Assembly (NCBI GenBank): GCA_022705325.1
Contig: JAKJER010000013.1
Location: 62,001-126,000 of the forward strand
Direction: 5' to 3'
DNA from: Planctomycetota bacterium
GTDB lineage: Bacteria; Planctomycetota; Phycisphaerae; SM23-33
DNA length: 64,000 bases
The notes beneath the pieces were generated by a model. That model did not search any database. It was given only the letters and a program-made list of their open reading frames with translations, and was not told where the DNA came from. Positions within the stretch are counted from its first letter, which is position 1, and the number at the start of each line of letters is the position of its first letter. Below, in pieces: positions 29,370 through 38,605 of the stretch. The position numbers were made by a program, and so were the translations under genes.

Positions 29370-30365
29370 TCAGCCCTCCCTCAGCCAGTCGGCCAGTTGT
29401 TCGGCGAAGTAGGTGATGACGAGGTCCGCCCCGGCCCGCCGCAGGGCGGTGGTGATCTCGATGGCGGCCCCGCGCTCGTCGAGCCAGCCGTTGGCGGCCG
29501 CCGCCTTGATCATCGAGTACTCCCCGCTGACGTGGTAGGCGGCCAGGGGCAGGTCGAAGCGCCGGCGAACGTCCGCGATGACGTCGAGGTAGGCGGCCGC
29601 GGGCTTGACCATGAGCAGGTCGGCGCCCTCGGCGGCGTCGGTCGCCGCCTCCAGCGGGGCCTGGCGGGGCGAGCGATAGTCCATCTGGTAGGTCCGCCGG
29701 TCGCCGAACTGCGGGGCGCTCTCGGCGGCGTCGCGGAACGGCCCGTACAGGGCCGACGCGAATTTCACCGCGTAGGACAAAATGGCCGTGCCGGTCAGGC
29801 CGGCGGCGTCCAGGGCCTTGCGGATGGCCGCCACCTGCCCGTCCATCATGGAGGACGGGGCCACGATGTCCGCCCCCGCGCGGGCGTGCGAGACGGCCGT
29901 CTTGGCCAGCGACGCCAGCGTGAGGTCGTTGTCCACGTCCGTCTGCCCGTCCGCCCGCTCGCACAGCGTGCCGCAGTGCCCGTGGCTGGTGTATTCGCAG
30001 AGGCAGACGTCGGTGATCACCAGCAACTCCGGATGGTCCTGCTTGATCCGGCGGCAGAGTCGCTGGACGGCGGCCTGATCGTTCCACGCCTCGCTGCCGA
30101 TCTCGTCCTTGGCCTCCGGGATGCCGAACAGCAGCACCGCCCGGATGCCCTTGCCCGCCCAGCGGGCCGCCGTCTCCAGCGCGGTGTCCACCGAGAGCTG
30201 GTACTGGCCCGGCATGGAGGCGATTTCCTGGCGGACGCCCTGTCCCTCGCGGACGAACAGCGGGGCGATCAGGTGATCGCTCGTGAGGCTTACCTCCGCC
30301 AGCATGCGGCGCAGGGTCGCCGTCGCCCTCAGCCGCCGCATCCGCCGTACCGGAAAGTCCGTCAT
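29370..30365 (-). CDS. hemB: Porphobilinogen synthase (delta-aminolevulinate dehydratase)
   Basis: A 331-residue HemB that condenses two 5-aminolevulinate molecules to porphobilinogen in tetrapyrrole synthesis. Both Schiff-base lysines are present, in YAVKFASALYG (about 198) and LMVKPAAAYLD (about 253). The Cys-containing TDVCLCEYTSHGHCG indicates a zinc-dependent enzyme. ATG 30365 matches the family start, and the N-terminal RMRRLRATATLRRM is typical. A NUDIX gene follows by eight bases; a DUF493 gene lies 106 bases upstream on the same strand. Confidence 0.96.
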   Translation of the reverse strand: MTDFPVRRMRRLRATATLRRMLAEVSLTSDHLIAPLFVREGQGVRQEIASMPGQYQLSVDTALETAARWAGKGIRAVLLFGIPEAKDEIGSEAWNDQAAVQRLCRRIKQDHPELLVITDVCLCEYTSHGHCGTLCERADGQTDVDNDLTLASLAKTAVSHARAGADIVAPSSMMDGQVAAIRKALDAAGLTGTAILSYAVKFASALYGPFRDAAESAPQFGDRRTYQMDYRSPRQAPLEAATDAAEGADLLMVKPAAAYLDVIADVRRRFDLPLAAYHVSGEYSMIKAAAANGWLDERGAAIEITTALRRAGADLVITYFAEQLADWLREG

Positions 30366-30471
30366 CGTCGTTTCCTTTTCCTCGCTCGCGGGCGCACGGC
30401 GCCGAGCCGGCTCCGCCGCCCGCGACTTCGCTTGTATGATAGCCGCCCGGCCCGCTCGACGCAAACGCCGA

Positions 30472-30726
30472 TCAGATCACCATCACCACGTCGGGGTGCT
30501 CGCGCAGGGCCAGGAAGATCCGGTCGCGCTGTGCCTCGTCCTCGACCACGACGTGCAGGGTCATCGAGCAGTACTTGCCCCCCCGGCTGACGTGCGATTC
30601 CAGCAGCTCGAACTCAACGCCGCCCGCCGCCGCCTCGGCCGCGCCGCGGACCTGCGGGTGACTTCGCCCGATGATGGTGTATTCCCACCGGCAGGGATAC
30701 TCGATGTCGGGCCTGGTCTTCTTCAT
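30472..30726 (-). CDS. DUF493 (YbeD-like) protein
   Basis: An 84-residue protein with the DUF493 ferredoxin-like fold: YPCRWEYTIIGRSHPQVRG at the start, VSRGGKYCSMTLHVVVEDE in the middle and LREHPDVVMVI at the end. In E. coli YbeD lies near lipoyl genes, but the function is not settled. It lies 106 bases upstream of hemB in the same orientation and might share its promoter. Confidence 0.85.
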   Translation of the reverse strand: MKKTRPDIEYPCRWEYTIIGRSHPQVRGAAEAAAGGVEFELLESHVSRGGKYCSMTLHVVVEDEAQRDRIFLALREHPDVVMVI

Positions 30727-30838
30727 GGCTCATTCCAGTGGCGGTCCCCAAAGGACGGGAGGGACCCGAAGGACAAAAACGACAGAGAAGCTTCGACCCT
30801 CGTCCGTTCCGTCCCTTCCGTCCGTTGTGTCCCTTGGC

Positions 30839-31420
30839 CTACGGCTCGATCCGGGTGCCCAGGACCTTGAGGAACTTGGCCAGCCAGTCCGGGTGGGCGG
30901 GCCAGGCGGGGGCGGAGACGAGGTTGCCGTCCACCGTCGCCTGGTCCATGGGCAAATCGACCCACCGCCCGCCGCAGCGCCTCACGTCGGGCGCGACAGC
31001 CGGGTAGCACGAGCAGGAGCGCCCCTCGAGCACGCCGGCCGCCACCAGGATCTGCGCGGCGTGGCAGACGGCGGCCACCGGTTTGCGGGCGTGCATGAAG
31101 TGGCGGACGATCTTGAGCACGTCCTCGTTGAGGCGGATATACTCGCAGGCGCGCCCTCCGGGCAGGACCAGGGCGTCGTACCGCTCGGCCGACACCTCCT
31201 CAAACGTCGCGGTCAGGGCGAAGTTGTGCCCCGGCTTCTCGCTGTAGGTCTGGTCGCCCTCGAAGTCGTGAACGGCCGTCCGAACCGTCTGGCCCGCCTT
31301 CTTGCCCGGGCAGGCCACGTCCACCGCGTGCCCGACCATCCGCAGGGCCTGGAAGGGCACCATGACCTCGTAGTCTTCCACATAGTCGCCCACCAGCATC
31401 AGGATCTTTTTCGCGGCCAT
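30839..31420 (-). CDS. DJ-1/PfpI family protein
   Basis: A 193-residue protein of the DJ-1/PfpI superfamily. The nucleophile elbow is [13 protein letters not shown], with Cys near residue 118 and the following His; the Glu typical of the oxidation-sensing site is in GDYVEDYEV near the start. The end, [17 protein letters not shown], fits the YhbO/YraA subgroup. Members act as deglycases, glyoxalases or stress chaperones; which applies here cannot be decided. Confidence 0.88.
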   Translation of the reverse strand: MAAKKILMLVGDYVEDYEVMVPFQALRMVGHAVDVACPGKKAGQTVRTAVHDFEGDQTYSEKPGHNFALTATFEEVSAERYDALVLPGGRACEYIRLNEDVLKIVRHFMHARKPVAAVCHAAQILVAAGVLEGRSCSCYPAVAPDVRRCGGRWVDLPMDQATVDGNLVSAPAWPAHPDWLAKFLKVLGTRIEP

Positions 31421-31625
31421 GTAATCGGCTCCTTTCCGTCAACCACCAGCATAACGGATGGCGGCTGTAATGCCAGAGACAACCGCCCGGGCGCAACGGC
31501 TGGCAACGTCGCGCCTACGATGTGTGGCGGCGAGTCGGGCTCATGTTGGAACGCCCGACCGGCCGATAACGACTAGTGCGTCCCCGCCCGGGCGACCGGG
31601 CAATGAGAAACGCGTGAGTTGACTT

Positions 31626-32054
31626 ATGGACCATTCGATGGAACATGCTCCGCCCCCGCGGCAAGCCAAGCGGTACTTCACCATCCAGGAGGCCGACCGC
31701 GCCCTGGTGCTGGTCAAGCGGGTCGTGGGCGACATCGTCCGTGAATACCACGCCCTGTTGGATCTCCAGGAGGCGGTCGACGCCGCCGAAGCCGGCCACG
31801 ACTTCGCCCGCGCCGACACCGCCCGCGAACGCCTGGGCCAGACCGCCGAGCGCCTGCGCGTGTATCTCGAGGAGCTCGACGACGTGGGCGTCAGCCTGCG
31901 GGACTGGTCGGTGGGCATCGTCGACTTCCCCAGCATCATCGACGGCAAGGAAGTCCAGCTCTGCTGGCAGGCGGGCGAGCAGAAGGTCAGCTACTGGCAC
32001 GAGGCTCACGGCACCAACCGCGGGCGCCAGCCCCTCTCGACGCTGCTAGTCTGA
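31626..32054 (+). CDS. DUF2203 family protein
   Basis: A 142-residue helical protein: KRYFTIQEADRALVLVKRV at the start, then DVGVSLRDWSVGIVDFPS and CWQAGEQKVSYWHEAHG near the end. These blocks define DUF2203, a family of unknown function. ATG 31626 is used; ATG 31638 would serve equally well, and neither has a strong ribosome site. It is flanked by unrelated genes on the opposite strand. Confidence 0.82.
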   Translation: MDHSMEHAPPPRQAKRYFTIQEADRALVLVKRVVGDIVREYHALLDLQEAVDAAEAGHDFARADTARERLGQTAERLRVYLEELDDVGVSLRDWSVGIVDFPSIIDGKEVQLCWQAGEQKVSYWHEAHGTNRGRQPLSTLLV

Positions 32055-32114
32055 CGATTGCGGAACGCGGATGTGCACTTGCGCGATCGTCGCGTTCAAA
32101 TCCGCATTCCGCAA

Positions 32115-32134
32115 CCTGCCTGCCGGCAGGCAGG
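32115..32134. repeat. 20-bp palindromic repeat, copy 1
   Basis: CCTGCCTGCCGGCAGGCAGG is a perfect palindrome in the gap between the DUF2203 and rhomboid genes. Near-identical 19-base copies occur at 37484, 48234 and 63114. The preceding bases also contain a repeated GCGGATGTG/CGCATTCCGCAA pair. Confidence 0.7.
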
Positions 32135-32146
32135 TCCGCAATTCCC

Positions 32147-33007
32147 TCACGCCCGGTAGATTTCCCGCTCTTCCTTCTGCTGCTGGCGGGTGGCGTCCTG
32201 GAGGAGCTTCTTCTCGCGGCGGGTGAGGCTGTTGATGCCTTCGTCGTGAATCTTCTGGAGGATGCGGTCGACCTCGGCCCGTTCCCGGGCCTGGGCCTTC
32301 ATCTTCTTGTCCCAGGCGCCCTTCTGCAGGCGGCCGTGAGCCTGGGCGCCGGCCCTGGCGACTTTGGGGAACAGCCAGATCCACAGGGCGGCGGCGAGCA
32401 TCCCGCCCAGGTGGGCGCCGTCGGCCAGGTTGCGGTCGTGGGCGATGCTCAGGAGATACAGGACCGCGTAGAAGAAGGCCACCCACCGGATCGGGATCAC
32501 GATGACCCTCATGCTCGGAAACAGGATCGCGCAGGCCATCAGGCAGGCGAGAACCCCGCCGGATGCTCCGACCAGCGGGACGTCCTCGAATTGCGGCCAG
32601 ATGATGCACATCAGCAGATAGCACGCCCCCGCGAATGCCCCGCACACCAGGTAGAAGGCCAGGAAACGCCGCCTTCCCCACTGCTTCTCCAGGGGCGGGC
32701 CGAAGAAGTACAGCCCCACCAGATTCCACATGATGTGCCGCGCGTGGCCGTGAAGGAACTGGAAGGTCAGGAATCGCCACACCTCGGCCGCGTCGGGAAA
32801 CACCAACCCCAGCGTCAGGAAGACTTTTATTCGCGTCTGGGGTTCCATGAATGTGTTCACCAGGAACACGGCAAAGCAGACGCCCATGAGGACCAGCACC
32901 ACTGGGCCGGGCTTGGGCAGATACAGGCGCAAGGGCCCGCCCTGCCAGGTGTCGCTCCCGCTCTCGGGGTCTCGGTCTCTCCAGTATGGCCGGTTGTGCA
33001 GCCCCAT
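32147..33007 (-). CDS. Rhomboid family intramembrane serine protease
   Basis: A 286-residue membrane protein with about six transmembrane helices. Rhomboid markers are present: HIMWNLVGLYFFGPPLEKQWG (the HxxxN helix), GASGGVLACLMA with the Ser nucleophile, and GAHLGGM with the catalytic His. The C-terminal 90 residues are a charged helical extension (KGAWDKKMKAQARERAEVDR). It starts one base after the NUDIX gene stop, so the pair is co-translated. Substrate unknown. Confidence 0.92.
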   Translation of the reverse strand: MGLHNRPYWRDRDPESGSDTWQGGPLRLYLPKPGPVVLVLMGVCFAVFLVNTFMEPQTRIKVFLTLGLVFPDAAEVWRFLTFQFLHGHARHIMWNLVGLYFFGPPLEKQWGRRRFLAFYLVCGAFAGACYLLMCIIWPQFEDVPLVGASGGVLACLMACAILFPSMRVIVIPIRWVAFFYAVLYLLSIAHDRNLADGAHLGGMLAAALWIWLFPKVARAGAQAHGRLQKGAWDKKMKAQARERAEVDRILQKIHDEGINSLTRREKKLLQDATRQQQKEEREIYRA

Positions 33008-33008
33008 G

Positions 33009-33545
33009 TCAGTGAACGCCCTTCCTGAGCCAGTATAGCCCGATCGCCGCCGCGGTCTTCGCGTCGCGGATCGTCCCGTCCAGCAGCATCTGTCGAACCT
33101 GCTCCTGGGTCAGCGGCTCGACGCGGATGTCCTCGTCGCGCTCCAGGTCCTGAGGGCCCGCGGTCAGGTCGTCGGCCAGGTACGTGTGGAGCACTTCGTC
33201 GCTGGTGCCCGGCGAGGCCGCCAGCCGACCCAGCAGCTCCAGCCGCCGGGCCTGGTAGCCCGTCTCCTCGGCCAGCTCCCGCGCGGCGCAGCGGGCGGGG
33301 TCTTCGCCTTCCTCCAGCGTGCCCGCGGGCAACTCGTACAGGAAATCGTCCATCGCGTAGCGGTAGCAGCGGATCAGCACCATCCGCCCGTCGCCCAGCA
33401 CCGGCAGGATCACCGCCGCCCCGCGATGGTGGATCATGTCCTTGGTGATCGTCCCGCCGTCGCGCCCGCGAAAGCTCACCCGCCGAAGCTCCAGCACCGC
33501 TCCGCGATACAGCTTCTCGGCGCCGACGTGTAGCGTTTGGCTCAT
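33009..33545 (-). CDS. ADP-ribose pyrophosphatase-type NUDIX hydrolase
   Basis: A 178-residue NUDIX enzyme. The box is GTLEEGEDPARCAARELAEETGY, with the full G-x5-E-x7-REUxEExGU spacing (REUxEE as RELAEE); AELP-like context (YELPAG) precedes it. The N-terminal GAVLELRRVSFRGRDGG fits the NudF-like ADP-ribose pyrophosphatase group. ATG 33545 is chosen; ATG 33554 (MRDMSQ) is possible. It is coupled to the rhomboid gene by a one-base gap. Confidence 0.88.
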   Translation of the reverse strand: MSQTLHVGAEKLYRGAVLELRRVSFRGRDGGTITKDMIHHRGAAVILPVLGDGRMVLIRCYRYAMDDFLYELPAGTLEEGEDPARCAARELAEETGYQARRLELLGRLAASPGTSDEVLHTYLADDLTAGPQDLERDEDIRVEPLTQEQVRQMLLDGTIRDAKTAAAIGLYWLRKGVH

Positions 33546-33634
33546 GTCGCGCATTATACTAGGCGGCGATCGGCTGTGGGAACCGTTGGACCACAATCCC
33601 TGTCGCCCCAGGCCTTCTCTTTTGGGAGCCCGCC

Positions 33635-35185
33635 ATGCGTGTTGTTGCCTTGTCCCTGGTGACCGCCTTGATCGCCGCCGCCTCGCCCGCCGCGGAGGCG
33701 CCCGCCCCGGCGACGACGCCGATCCAGCCGTTCAAGATCCAGGTCGTCGACGACCAGACCGCGCGCGGCGTGCCCCTGGTCGAACTCAAGACCACCAACC
33801 AGGACCGCTGGTACACCGACTCTGCCGGCTATGTCGCCTTCAACGAACCGGGCCTGATGAACCGCAAGGTCTTCTTCACCGTCACCAGCCACGGCTACCA
33901 GTTCCCCAAGGACGGCTTCGGCATGGCCGGGCGGGCGCTGGACGTCAAGCCCGGCGGCGCCGCCGTCCTCCGCATCAAGCGACTCAACGTCGCCGAGCGC
34001 CTCTACCGAGTCACCGGGCAGGGCATCTACCGCGACTCGGTCCTGCTGGGCCTGCCCGCGCCCATCCGCCAGCCGACGCTCAACGCCGAGGTCACCGGAC
34101 AAGACTCCGTCATGACCGCGATCTACCGCGACAAGCTCTACTGGTTCTGGGGCGACACCAACCGCGTCCGCTACCCGCTGGGACACTTCCAGATGTCCGG
34201 CGCCACCTCGCTCCTGCCGGGCAAGGGCGGCCTGCCGCCCAGCCAAGGCGTCAACCTCGACTACTTCGTCGACGCCGAAGGCTTCAGCCGCAAGATGGCC
34301 CCCATGACCCGCCCAGGCCAGGCCGTCCTCGTCTGGCTCGACGGCTTCGTCGTCGTGCCCGACGCCGCCGGGCAACAGCGCATGGCCGCCCACTACGCCC
34401 AGCTCAAGGGCCTGGGCCACGTGCTCGAACACGGGCTCATGCTCTACAACGACCGGAAGGAGATCTTCGAGAAGGTGCTCGAGCTGCCCCAGGCCGAGAA
34501 GTGGCGCCACCCCCAGGGCCGGCCCGTCAGGTGGACCGACGGCGGCAAGGACTACTACGTGTTCCCCGCCCCCTATCCGGTCGTCCGGGCGCCGGCCACG
34601 CTCGACGCCCTCAAGGACATGTCCGCCTACGAGGCCTTCACCTGCCTCAAGCCCGGCAGCCGCTTCGACAAGTCAGACCCCCCGCTGCACCGCGACCAGG
34701 CCGGCAAGCTCGTCTGGGCCTGGAAGGCGAACACCGACCCGATCACCCAGGAGCAGGAGGCCGATCTGATCAAGGCCCGCAAGATCAAGCCGGACGAGGC
34801 CCGCTTCCAGCTCCGCGACATCGAGGGCGGCAAGACCATCAAGCTCCAGGGCGGGACCTTCCACCCCAACGCCTGCCGAAAGAAGTGGATCATGGTCGGC
34901 CTGCAAGTCTGGGGCAGCTCGATGCTGGGCGAGGTCTGGTTCGCCCAGGCCGACTCCCCCGCCGGGCCGTGGACCACGGCCCGCAAGATCGTCACGCACG
35001 ACAAGTACTCGTTCTACCACCCCTGCCACCACCCCTACTTCGACGAGGAGGGAGGGCGGATCATCTACTTCGACGGCACCTACACGGCCACGTTCTCCGG
35101 CAACGAGCACCCCACGCCCCGCTACGACTACAACCAGATCATGTACCGCCTGGACCTGGCCGACCCGCGCCTCAGGATGGACTGA
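33635..35185 (+). CDS. Secreted protein of unknown function, propeller-like
   Basis: A 516-residue protein with signal peptide (MRVVALSLVTALIAAASPAA). I do not recognise the family by name. A beta-sandwich (about 30-125, IQVVDDQTARGVPLVELKTT) looks like a carboxypeptidase-regulatory or CBM-type module. The remainder alternates aromatic-rich strands (MTAIYRDKLYWFWGDTNRV, ENIF-free; YSFYHPCHHPYF; IIYFDGTYTATF), suggesting a five-bladed propeller as in GH43/DUF4185 proteins. A carbohydrate-active role is inferred only from context. Confidence 0.6.
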   Translation: MRVVALSLVTALIAAASPAAEAPAPATTPIQPFKIQVVDDQTARGVPLVELKTTNQDRWYTDSAGYVAFNEPGLMNRKVFFTVTSHGYQFPKDGFGMAGRALDVKPGGAAVLRIKRLNVAERLYRVTGQGIYRDSVLLGLPAPIRQPTLNAEVTGQDSVMTAIYRDKLYWFWGDTNRVRYPLGHFQMSGATSLLPGKGGLPPSQGVNLDYFVDAEGFSRKMAPMTRPGQAVLVWLDGFVVVPDAAGQQRMAAHYAQLKGLGHVLEHGLMLYNDRKEIFEKVLELPQAEKWRHPQGRPVRWTDGGKDYYVFPAPYPVVRAPATLDALKDMSAYEAFTCLKPGSRFDKSDPPLHRDQAGKLVWAWKANTDPITQEQEADLIKARKIKPDEARFQLRDIEGGKTIKLQGGTFHPNACRKKWIMVGLQVWGSSMLGEVWFAQADSPAGPWTTARKIVTHDKYSFYHPCHHPYFDEEGGRIIYFDGTYTATFSGNEHPTPRYDYNQIMYRLDLADPRLRMD

Positions 35186-35371
35186 TCCTCCTGCTTCTCG
35201 AATTGAAACATGTCCGCCTCCCCATGGTTATCTGGTAGATTACAGGGGGCTCGGCCGCGGACGACAAAATGGACTCAACCGGGCCGGACCCTTTTGCCGA
35301 ATGGGTAGAGGATGGACCATCGTCCGCCGGCCGGGCTGCCCGCCCGCGACGGACCGGCGGACGGATCTGCC

Positions 35372-36502
35372 ATGGAAAGTTACCTCAACGCCGAAATCTC
35401 CGAGTCGGCCATCCGGGCCAATCTTCGCCTGCTCCGCGGGCTGCTCGCCCCCGGCTGCAAGCTCTGCAGCGTCGTCAAGGCCGACTGCTACGGGCACGGC
35501 CTGTCCACCCTGCTGGGCCTGCTGGAGGAGCTGTCGGACGTGCTGGCCGTCGCCACGCCCGAAGAGGCCATCCGACTCCGCGACCTGGGCTACCAGAGGC
35601 CGATCCTTCAGTTCTTCTCCGCCTGCGCCTACGCCGACGGGCAGGAACTCCGCGACGCCCTCGACGAACTCGTCGCACGCGGCGTGACGCTGACGGTGGT
35701 CAACCAGGCCGAGGTGGACGTCGTCGCCGACTCCGCCCGCCGCCTCGGCGCCGCCGCACACGTCCACGTCAAGATCGACTCGGGCATGAACCGCAGCGGC
35801 GTCCCAGCCGAGGGGGCCGGCGAACTCGTCGCCCGCCTCCGCGCCACCCCCCACGTCAAGCTCGAAGGCCTCTACACCCACTTCGCCACCGCCGACGAAG
35901 CCGACAAGACCTACGTCCACGAACAGTTCGCCCGCTTCCAGGCCGCCGTCGCCTCCTGCGGCGGGCCGGCCGGACTCACCCTCCACGCCGCCAACTCCGC
36001 CGCCACCATCGACCTGCCCCAGTACCACCTGGACATGGTCCGCCCCGGCATCGCGCTCTACGGCTATCAGCCGTCCGACCAGCTCATGCGCCGCCTGCCC
36101 CTGCGACCCGCCCTGCGACTGACCGGGCGACTGATGCAGACCAAGACCGTGCCCGCGGGCAGCCCCTGCGGATACGGGCTCTCGCACACCTTCGACCGCC
36201 CTGCCCGCCTGGGCCTGGTGCCCGTCGGGTACGGCGACGGCTACTTCCGCTGCCTGTCCAACCAGGCCGTCATGCGCGTGCGAGGCCGCTGCGCCCCCGT
36301 CCGCGGCAGGGTCTCCATGGACCAGATCATCATCGACCTCACCGACGCGCCCGACGCCCAGGTCGGCGACGAGGTGGAGATCTTCTCCAACGACCCCGCC
36401 GCGCCCAACAGCGTCGAGACCCTCGCCCGCCAGGCCGGCACCATCCCCTACGAACTCACCTGCCGCCTCGGCCGACGAGTCCGACGACACTTGGTCCCCT
36501 GA
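35372..36502 (+). CDS. alr: Alanine racemase
   Basis: A 376-residue PLP enzyme that interconverts L- and D-alanine for peptidoglycan. The PLP lysine is in CSVVKADCYGHG (about 38) and the catalytic Tyr of the C-terminal domain is in CGYGLSHTF (about 255). GLVPVGYGDGYFRCL and VSMDQIIIDL are also typical. ATG 35372 (MESYLNAEISESAIRANLRL) matches the family start; ATG 35312 would add 20 residues and lacks a ribosome site. Presence of alr fits the peptidoglycan now accepted in Planctomycetota. Confidence 0.93.
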   Translation: MESYLNAEISESAIRANLRLLRGLLAPGCKLCSVVKADCYGHGLSTLLGLLEELSDVLAVATPEEAIRLRDLGYQRPILQFFSACAYADGQELRDALDELVARGVTLTVVNQAEVDVVADSARRLGAAAHVHVKIDSGMNRSGVPAEGAGELVARLRATPHVKLEGLYTHFATADEADKTYVHEQFARFQAAVASCGGPAGLTLHAANSAATIDLPQYHLDMVRPGIALYGYQPSDQLMRRLPLRPALRLTGRLMQTKTVPAGSPCGYGLSHTFDRPARLGLVPVGYGDGYFRCLSNQAVMRVRGRCAPVRGRVSMDQIIIDLTDAPDAQVGDEVEIFSNDPAAPNSVETLARQAGTIPYELTCRLGRRVRRHLVP

Positions 36503-37422
36503 CGCCGACGCCCCCGCCGGCTCCGAATTCATACGTCCCATTTTTTCGGAAATTTCCCGCCTGCTCGCAATGCGAGATTCGCACACAACAACATGCATGG
36601 CAAGTGGTTACAAATCCTACGCAGAATAGGCTAATCCTGAATACTCGTAATACTCTGTGACATCGGACCCCCAAATGGGACATTGAGCTTTTGCCAGCAT
36701 GAGTACCTGCTTTCGGGCAGGCTCCCCGCCCGCATCACCCCGATCGCCGCCCCCCACGACGCAGAGACGCAGAGCAGCAGAGAACAGCAGAACGTGTAGG
36801 GACGCCCGAGCGCGTCTAAGGGCCGTGGCCCCCCCAAGAGAAGTGGAGTCACTCGTGCCACGCTCAAGCCGTAGTCCCTTGGGGACGCAGGCTTGGGCGT
36901 GCCCGGCCAGCGAGATGCCCGACACAACCCAAGCGGTGCTTCTCGTCGCTTGCGGAAGTGGATAGAGTCAGGTTAATGCAAGACGGCTCGACCATCCGCC
37001 CCTGCGAACAAGTGTGGCCGGCAGAAGGCCCAGCATCAGCCGCACCCCCAAGGCATGCCCGTTCCTACGGGCCGGGCACGCCTTGAGGGATGGCACGAAC
37101 CAGCGACTTGCGTCGGGGTGGCCACCGCCCGCACTCGCGCCGGATGGCCACCCCAAACACAGACACGCGCGGCGGCACCGTTCAAACCGCAAGCCTGAAG
37201 GGCTGGAGGTTTGCGGTACGACAGGCGTCCCGCCTGTCCAACGGGGTGTCGGAGAATACCGGGGCGTGCGCGCCTGTGTCCTATTTCCGACGCCCCTGCC
37301 GGGGCTCTGCGCACCTTGACCCGCCTACCGGGGGCTCGGCCCAAAGGGCCTCACCCCCGGCTACCCTCCAATGCCCCTTCGGGGCGGTGCAGAGAATCGG
37401 CCGGTCGGTGGCCTGCCCACTG
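36503..37422. other. Gene-free stretch with small inverted repeats
   Basis: About 920 bases between alr and the 150-bp element, without a credible gene. Seen: a GCAGAGACGCAGAGCAGCAGAG run near 36770; ACAGGCGTCCCGCCTGT at 37219-37235; and CGCAAGCCT/AGGTTTGCG around 37189-37216. It looks like a graveyard of small dispersed repeats. Confidence 0.5.
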
Positions 37423-37573
37423 TAAGGGGTCAGTTACAGGGAGAGAACTGTGGGGCCCGGGCAGGATCGGCCCGTTCGTAGTGCCTGCCTGCCGAAGGCA
37501 GGTGCCCGTGAGGGCATGGTAGAGGCAACGCCTCACGGCGTCACTACAAACGCCCCCTGCACCTGACCCCTTA
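37423..37573 (-). mobile_element. 150-bp MITE-like inverted-repeat element, copy 1
   Basis: Bounded by TAAGGGGTCAGTTACAGGG and its near-perfect inverse (one mismatch in 19). The inside is nearly identical, in opposite orientation, to 48163-48312. It has nested inverted arms (CGTTCGTAGTG and CACTACAAACG) and a 19-base palindrome at 37484-37502. No open frame is inside, so any movement needs a transposase elsewhere. It ends 74 bases before tRNA-Thr. Confidence 0.78.
37484..37502. repeat. 19-bp palindromic repeat, copy 2 (inside element copy 1)
   Basis: CCTGCCTGCCGAAGGCAGG inside the 150-bp element; same family as 32115, 48234 and 63114. Confidence 0.7.
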
Positions 37574-37591
37574 CGCGTCTTCCAAAAGCTC

Positions 37592-37620
37592 TTGCTTGAA
37601 TTGGCCGAAATTGGTACATA
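37592..37620 (+). promoter_or_regulatory. Possible sigma-70-like promoter for tRNA-Thr
   Basis: TTGCTT, a 17-base spacer and TACATA with a TGG extended -10 lie 27 bases before the tRNA. Each hexamer matches only three of six consensus bases, so the call rests on spacing, the extended -10 and position. Confidence 0.35.
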
Positions 37621-37647
37621 GAGACGTTCGGGCCTTGGCCCGATCTC

Positions 37648-37719
37648 GCCGACCTAGCTCAACGGTAGAGCACGGCTTTCGTAAAGCCGAGGTTCAGGGT
37701 TCGAATCCCTGGGTCGGCT
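37648..37719 (+). tRNA. tRNA-Thr (CGT)
   Basis: A complete 72-base cloverleaf. The acceptor stem GCCGACC pairs with GGTCGGC; D stem GCTC/GAGC; anticodon stem CGGCT/AGCCG with loop TTCGTAA giving anticodon CGT (reads ACG); T stem CAGGG/CCCTG with loop TTCGAAT. CCA is not encoded. A T-rich run follows the 3' end. Confidence 0.96.
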
Positions 37720-37735
37720 TTTCTCTTGCGCCCAT

Positions 37736-38359
37736 CTAGCCTCGCGCCGGCGTAGGCAGCGACAGGAAGTTGCGGATGCCGGTGAAGATCATCTGGGCGG
37801 CCAGCGAGGCCAGGAACAGGCCCGTCAGCTTGGTCAGGATGGCCAGCCCGCGCGGGCCCAGGGCCCGCTCGATCCGCGAGCCCAGCAGGAAGACCGCCCC
37901 GACCACCAGGATGGCTGCCAGCAGGGCCGCGGCGCCCGCGACCTGCTGCGTCCAGCCGTGCAGCTCCGCCCCCATCACCAGCAGGGCGCCCGTGGTGGCC
38001 GGACCCACCACGATGGGGATGGCCAGCGGGACGACCGCGACGTCCTGGCCGTCGGCCGGCAGGGCATCGTGGCGGTCGCGCCCCTGGACGAGCTGCGCCC
38101 CGGAGAGGAACAGCAGCGCCCCAGCCCCGATCCGGAACGCGTCCAGCGTGATCCCCAGCACGGCGAACAACTGGTTGCCGATCAGCCACAACGCGAAACA
38201 GATGACGACGATCGCCAGCGTCGAGCGCACGGCGGTGCGGCGCCGCTCCCGCTGGCCCAGCTCGCGCGTCAGCGTCAAAAAGGCCGAGACGACCGCAAAC
38301 GGGCCCAGCAGAAAGAAGTACCTCAGGAAGATCCGGCCGAACAGGGCGGCAGTGTCCAT
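37736..38359 (-). CDS. MarC family integral membrane protein
   Basis: A 207-residue protein with six hydrophobic segments, starting MDTAALFGRIFLRYFFLLGP at ATG 38359 (GAGGAG nearby). MarC/UPF0056 markers include PLAIPIVVGPATTGALLVMG and ALGPRGLAILTKLTGLFLAS. The family was named after a supposed link to multiple antibiotic resistance that was later not supported; its function is unknown. It stands alone next to tRNA-Thr, convergent with it. Confidence 0.88.
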   Translation of the reverse strand: MDTAALFGRIFLRYFFLLGPFAVVSAFLTLTRELGQRERRRTAVRSTLAIVVICFALWLIGNQLFAVLGITLDAFRIGAGALLFLSGAQLVQGRDRHDALPADGQDVAVVPLAIPIVVGPATTGALLVMGAELHGWTQQVAGAAALLAAILVVGAVFLLGSRIERALGPRGLAILTKLTGLFLASLAAQMIFTGIRNFLSLPTPARG

Positions 38360-38605
38360 GTCATGCTCCTCGTGCGGGCAAGCATCATATCCGCTACGGC
38401 GTCCGCGGGCCAGTGACCGCCGCGACCGGTCCGGCCCCCGGGAGGCGCGGTCGCGGGCGGGCCTGCGCAAGATTTGCCGCCTGCTGCGCAAAATCAACAG
38501 CACCCCCGGGCGCACCTGCGTTGGTACAGTCTGGCGGTTGTGGATCATCGTGCCCGCGCCGGATCGCGCGCCGCGGACCTCCGCCCATCGCCGAGGAGAT
38601 GAAGA

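Noticed and set aside
36503..37422. A small gene in the alr-tRNA gap
   Set aside because: Open frames there are short, overlap repeats and palindromes, lack ribosome sites and show no conserved motif.
37423..37573. CRISPR array
   Set aside because: The repeated words are inverted ends and nested hairpins without regular spacers; no array and no cas genes were seen anywhere in the window.
37592..37620. A strong promoter call for tRNA-Thr
   Set aside because: Only half of the hexamer bases fit; kept as a low-confidence feature instead.
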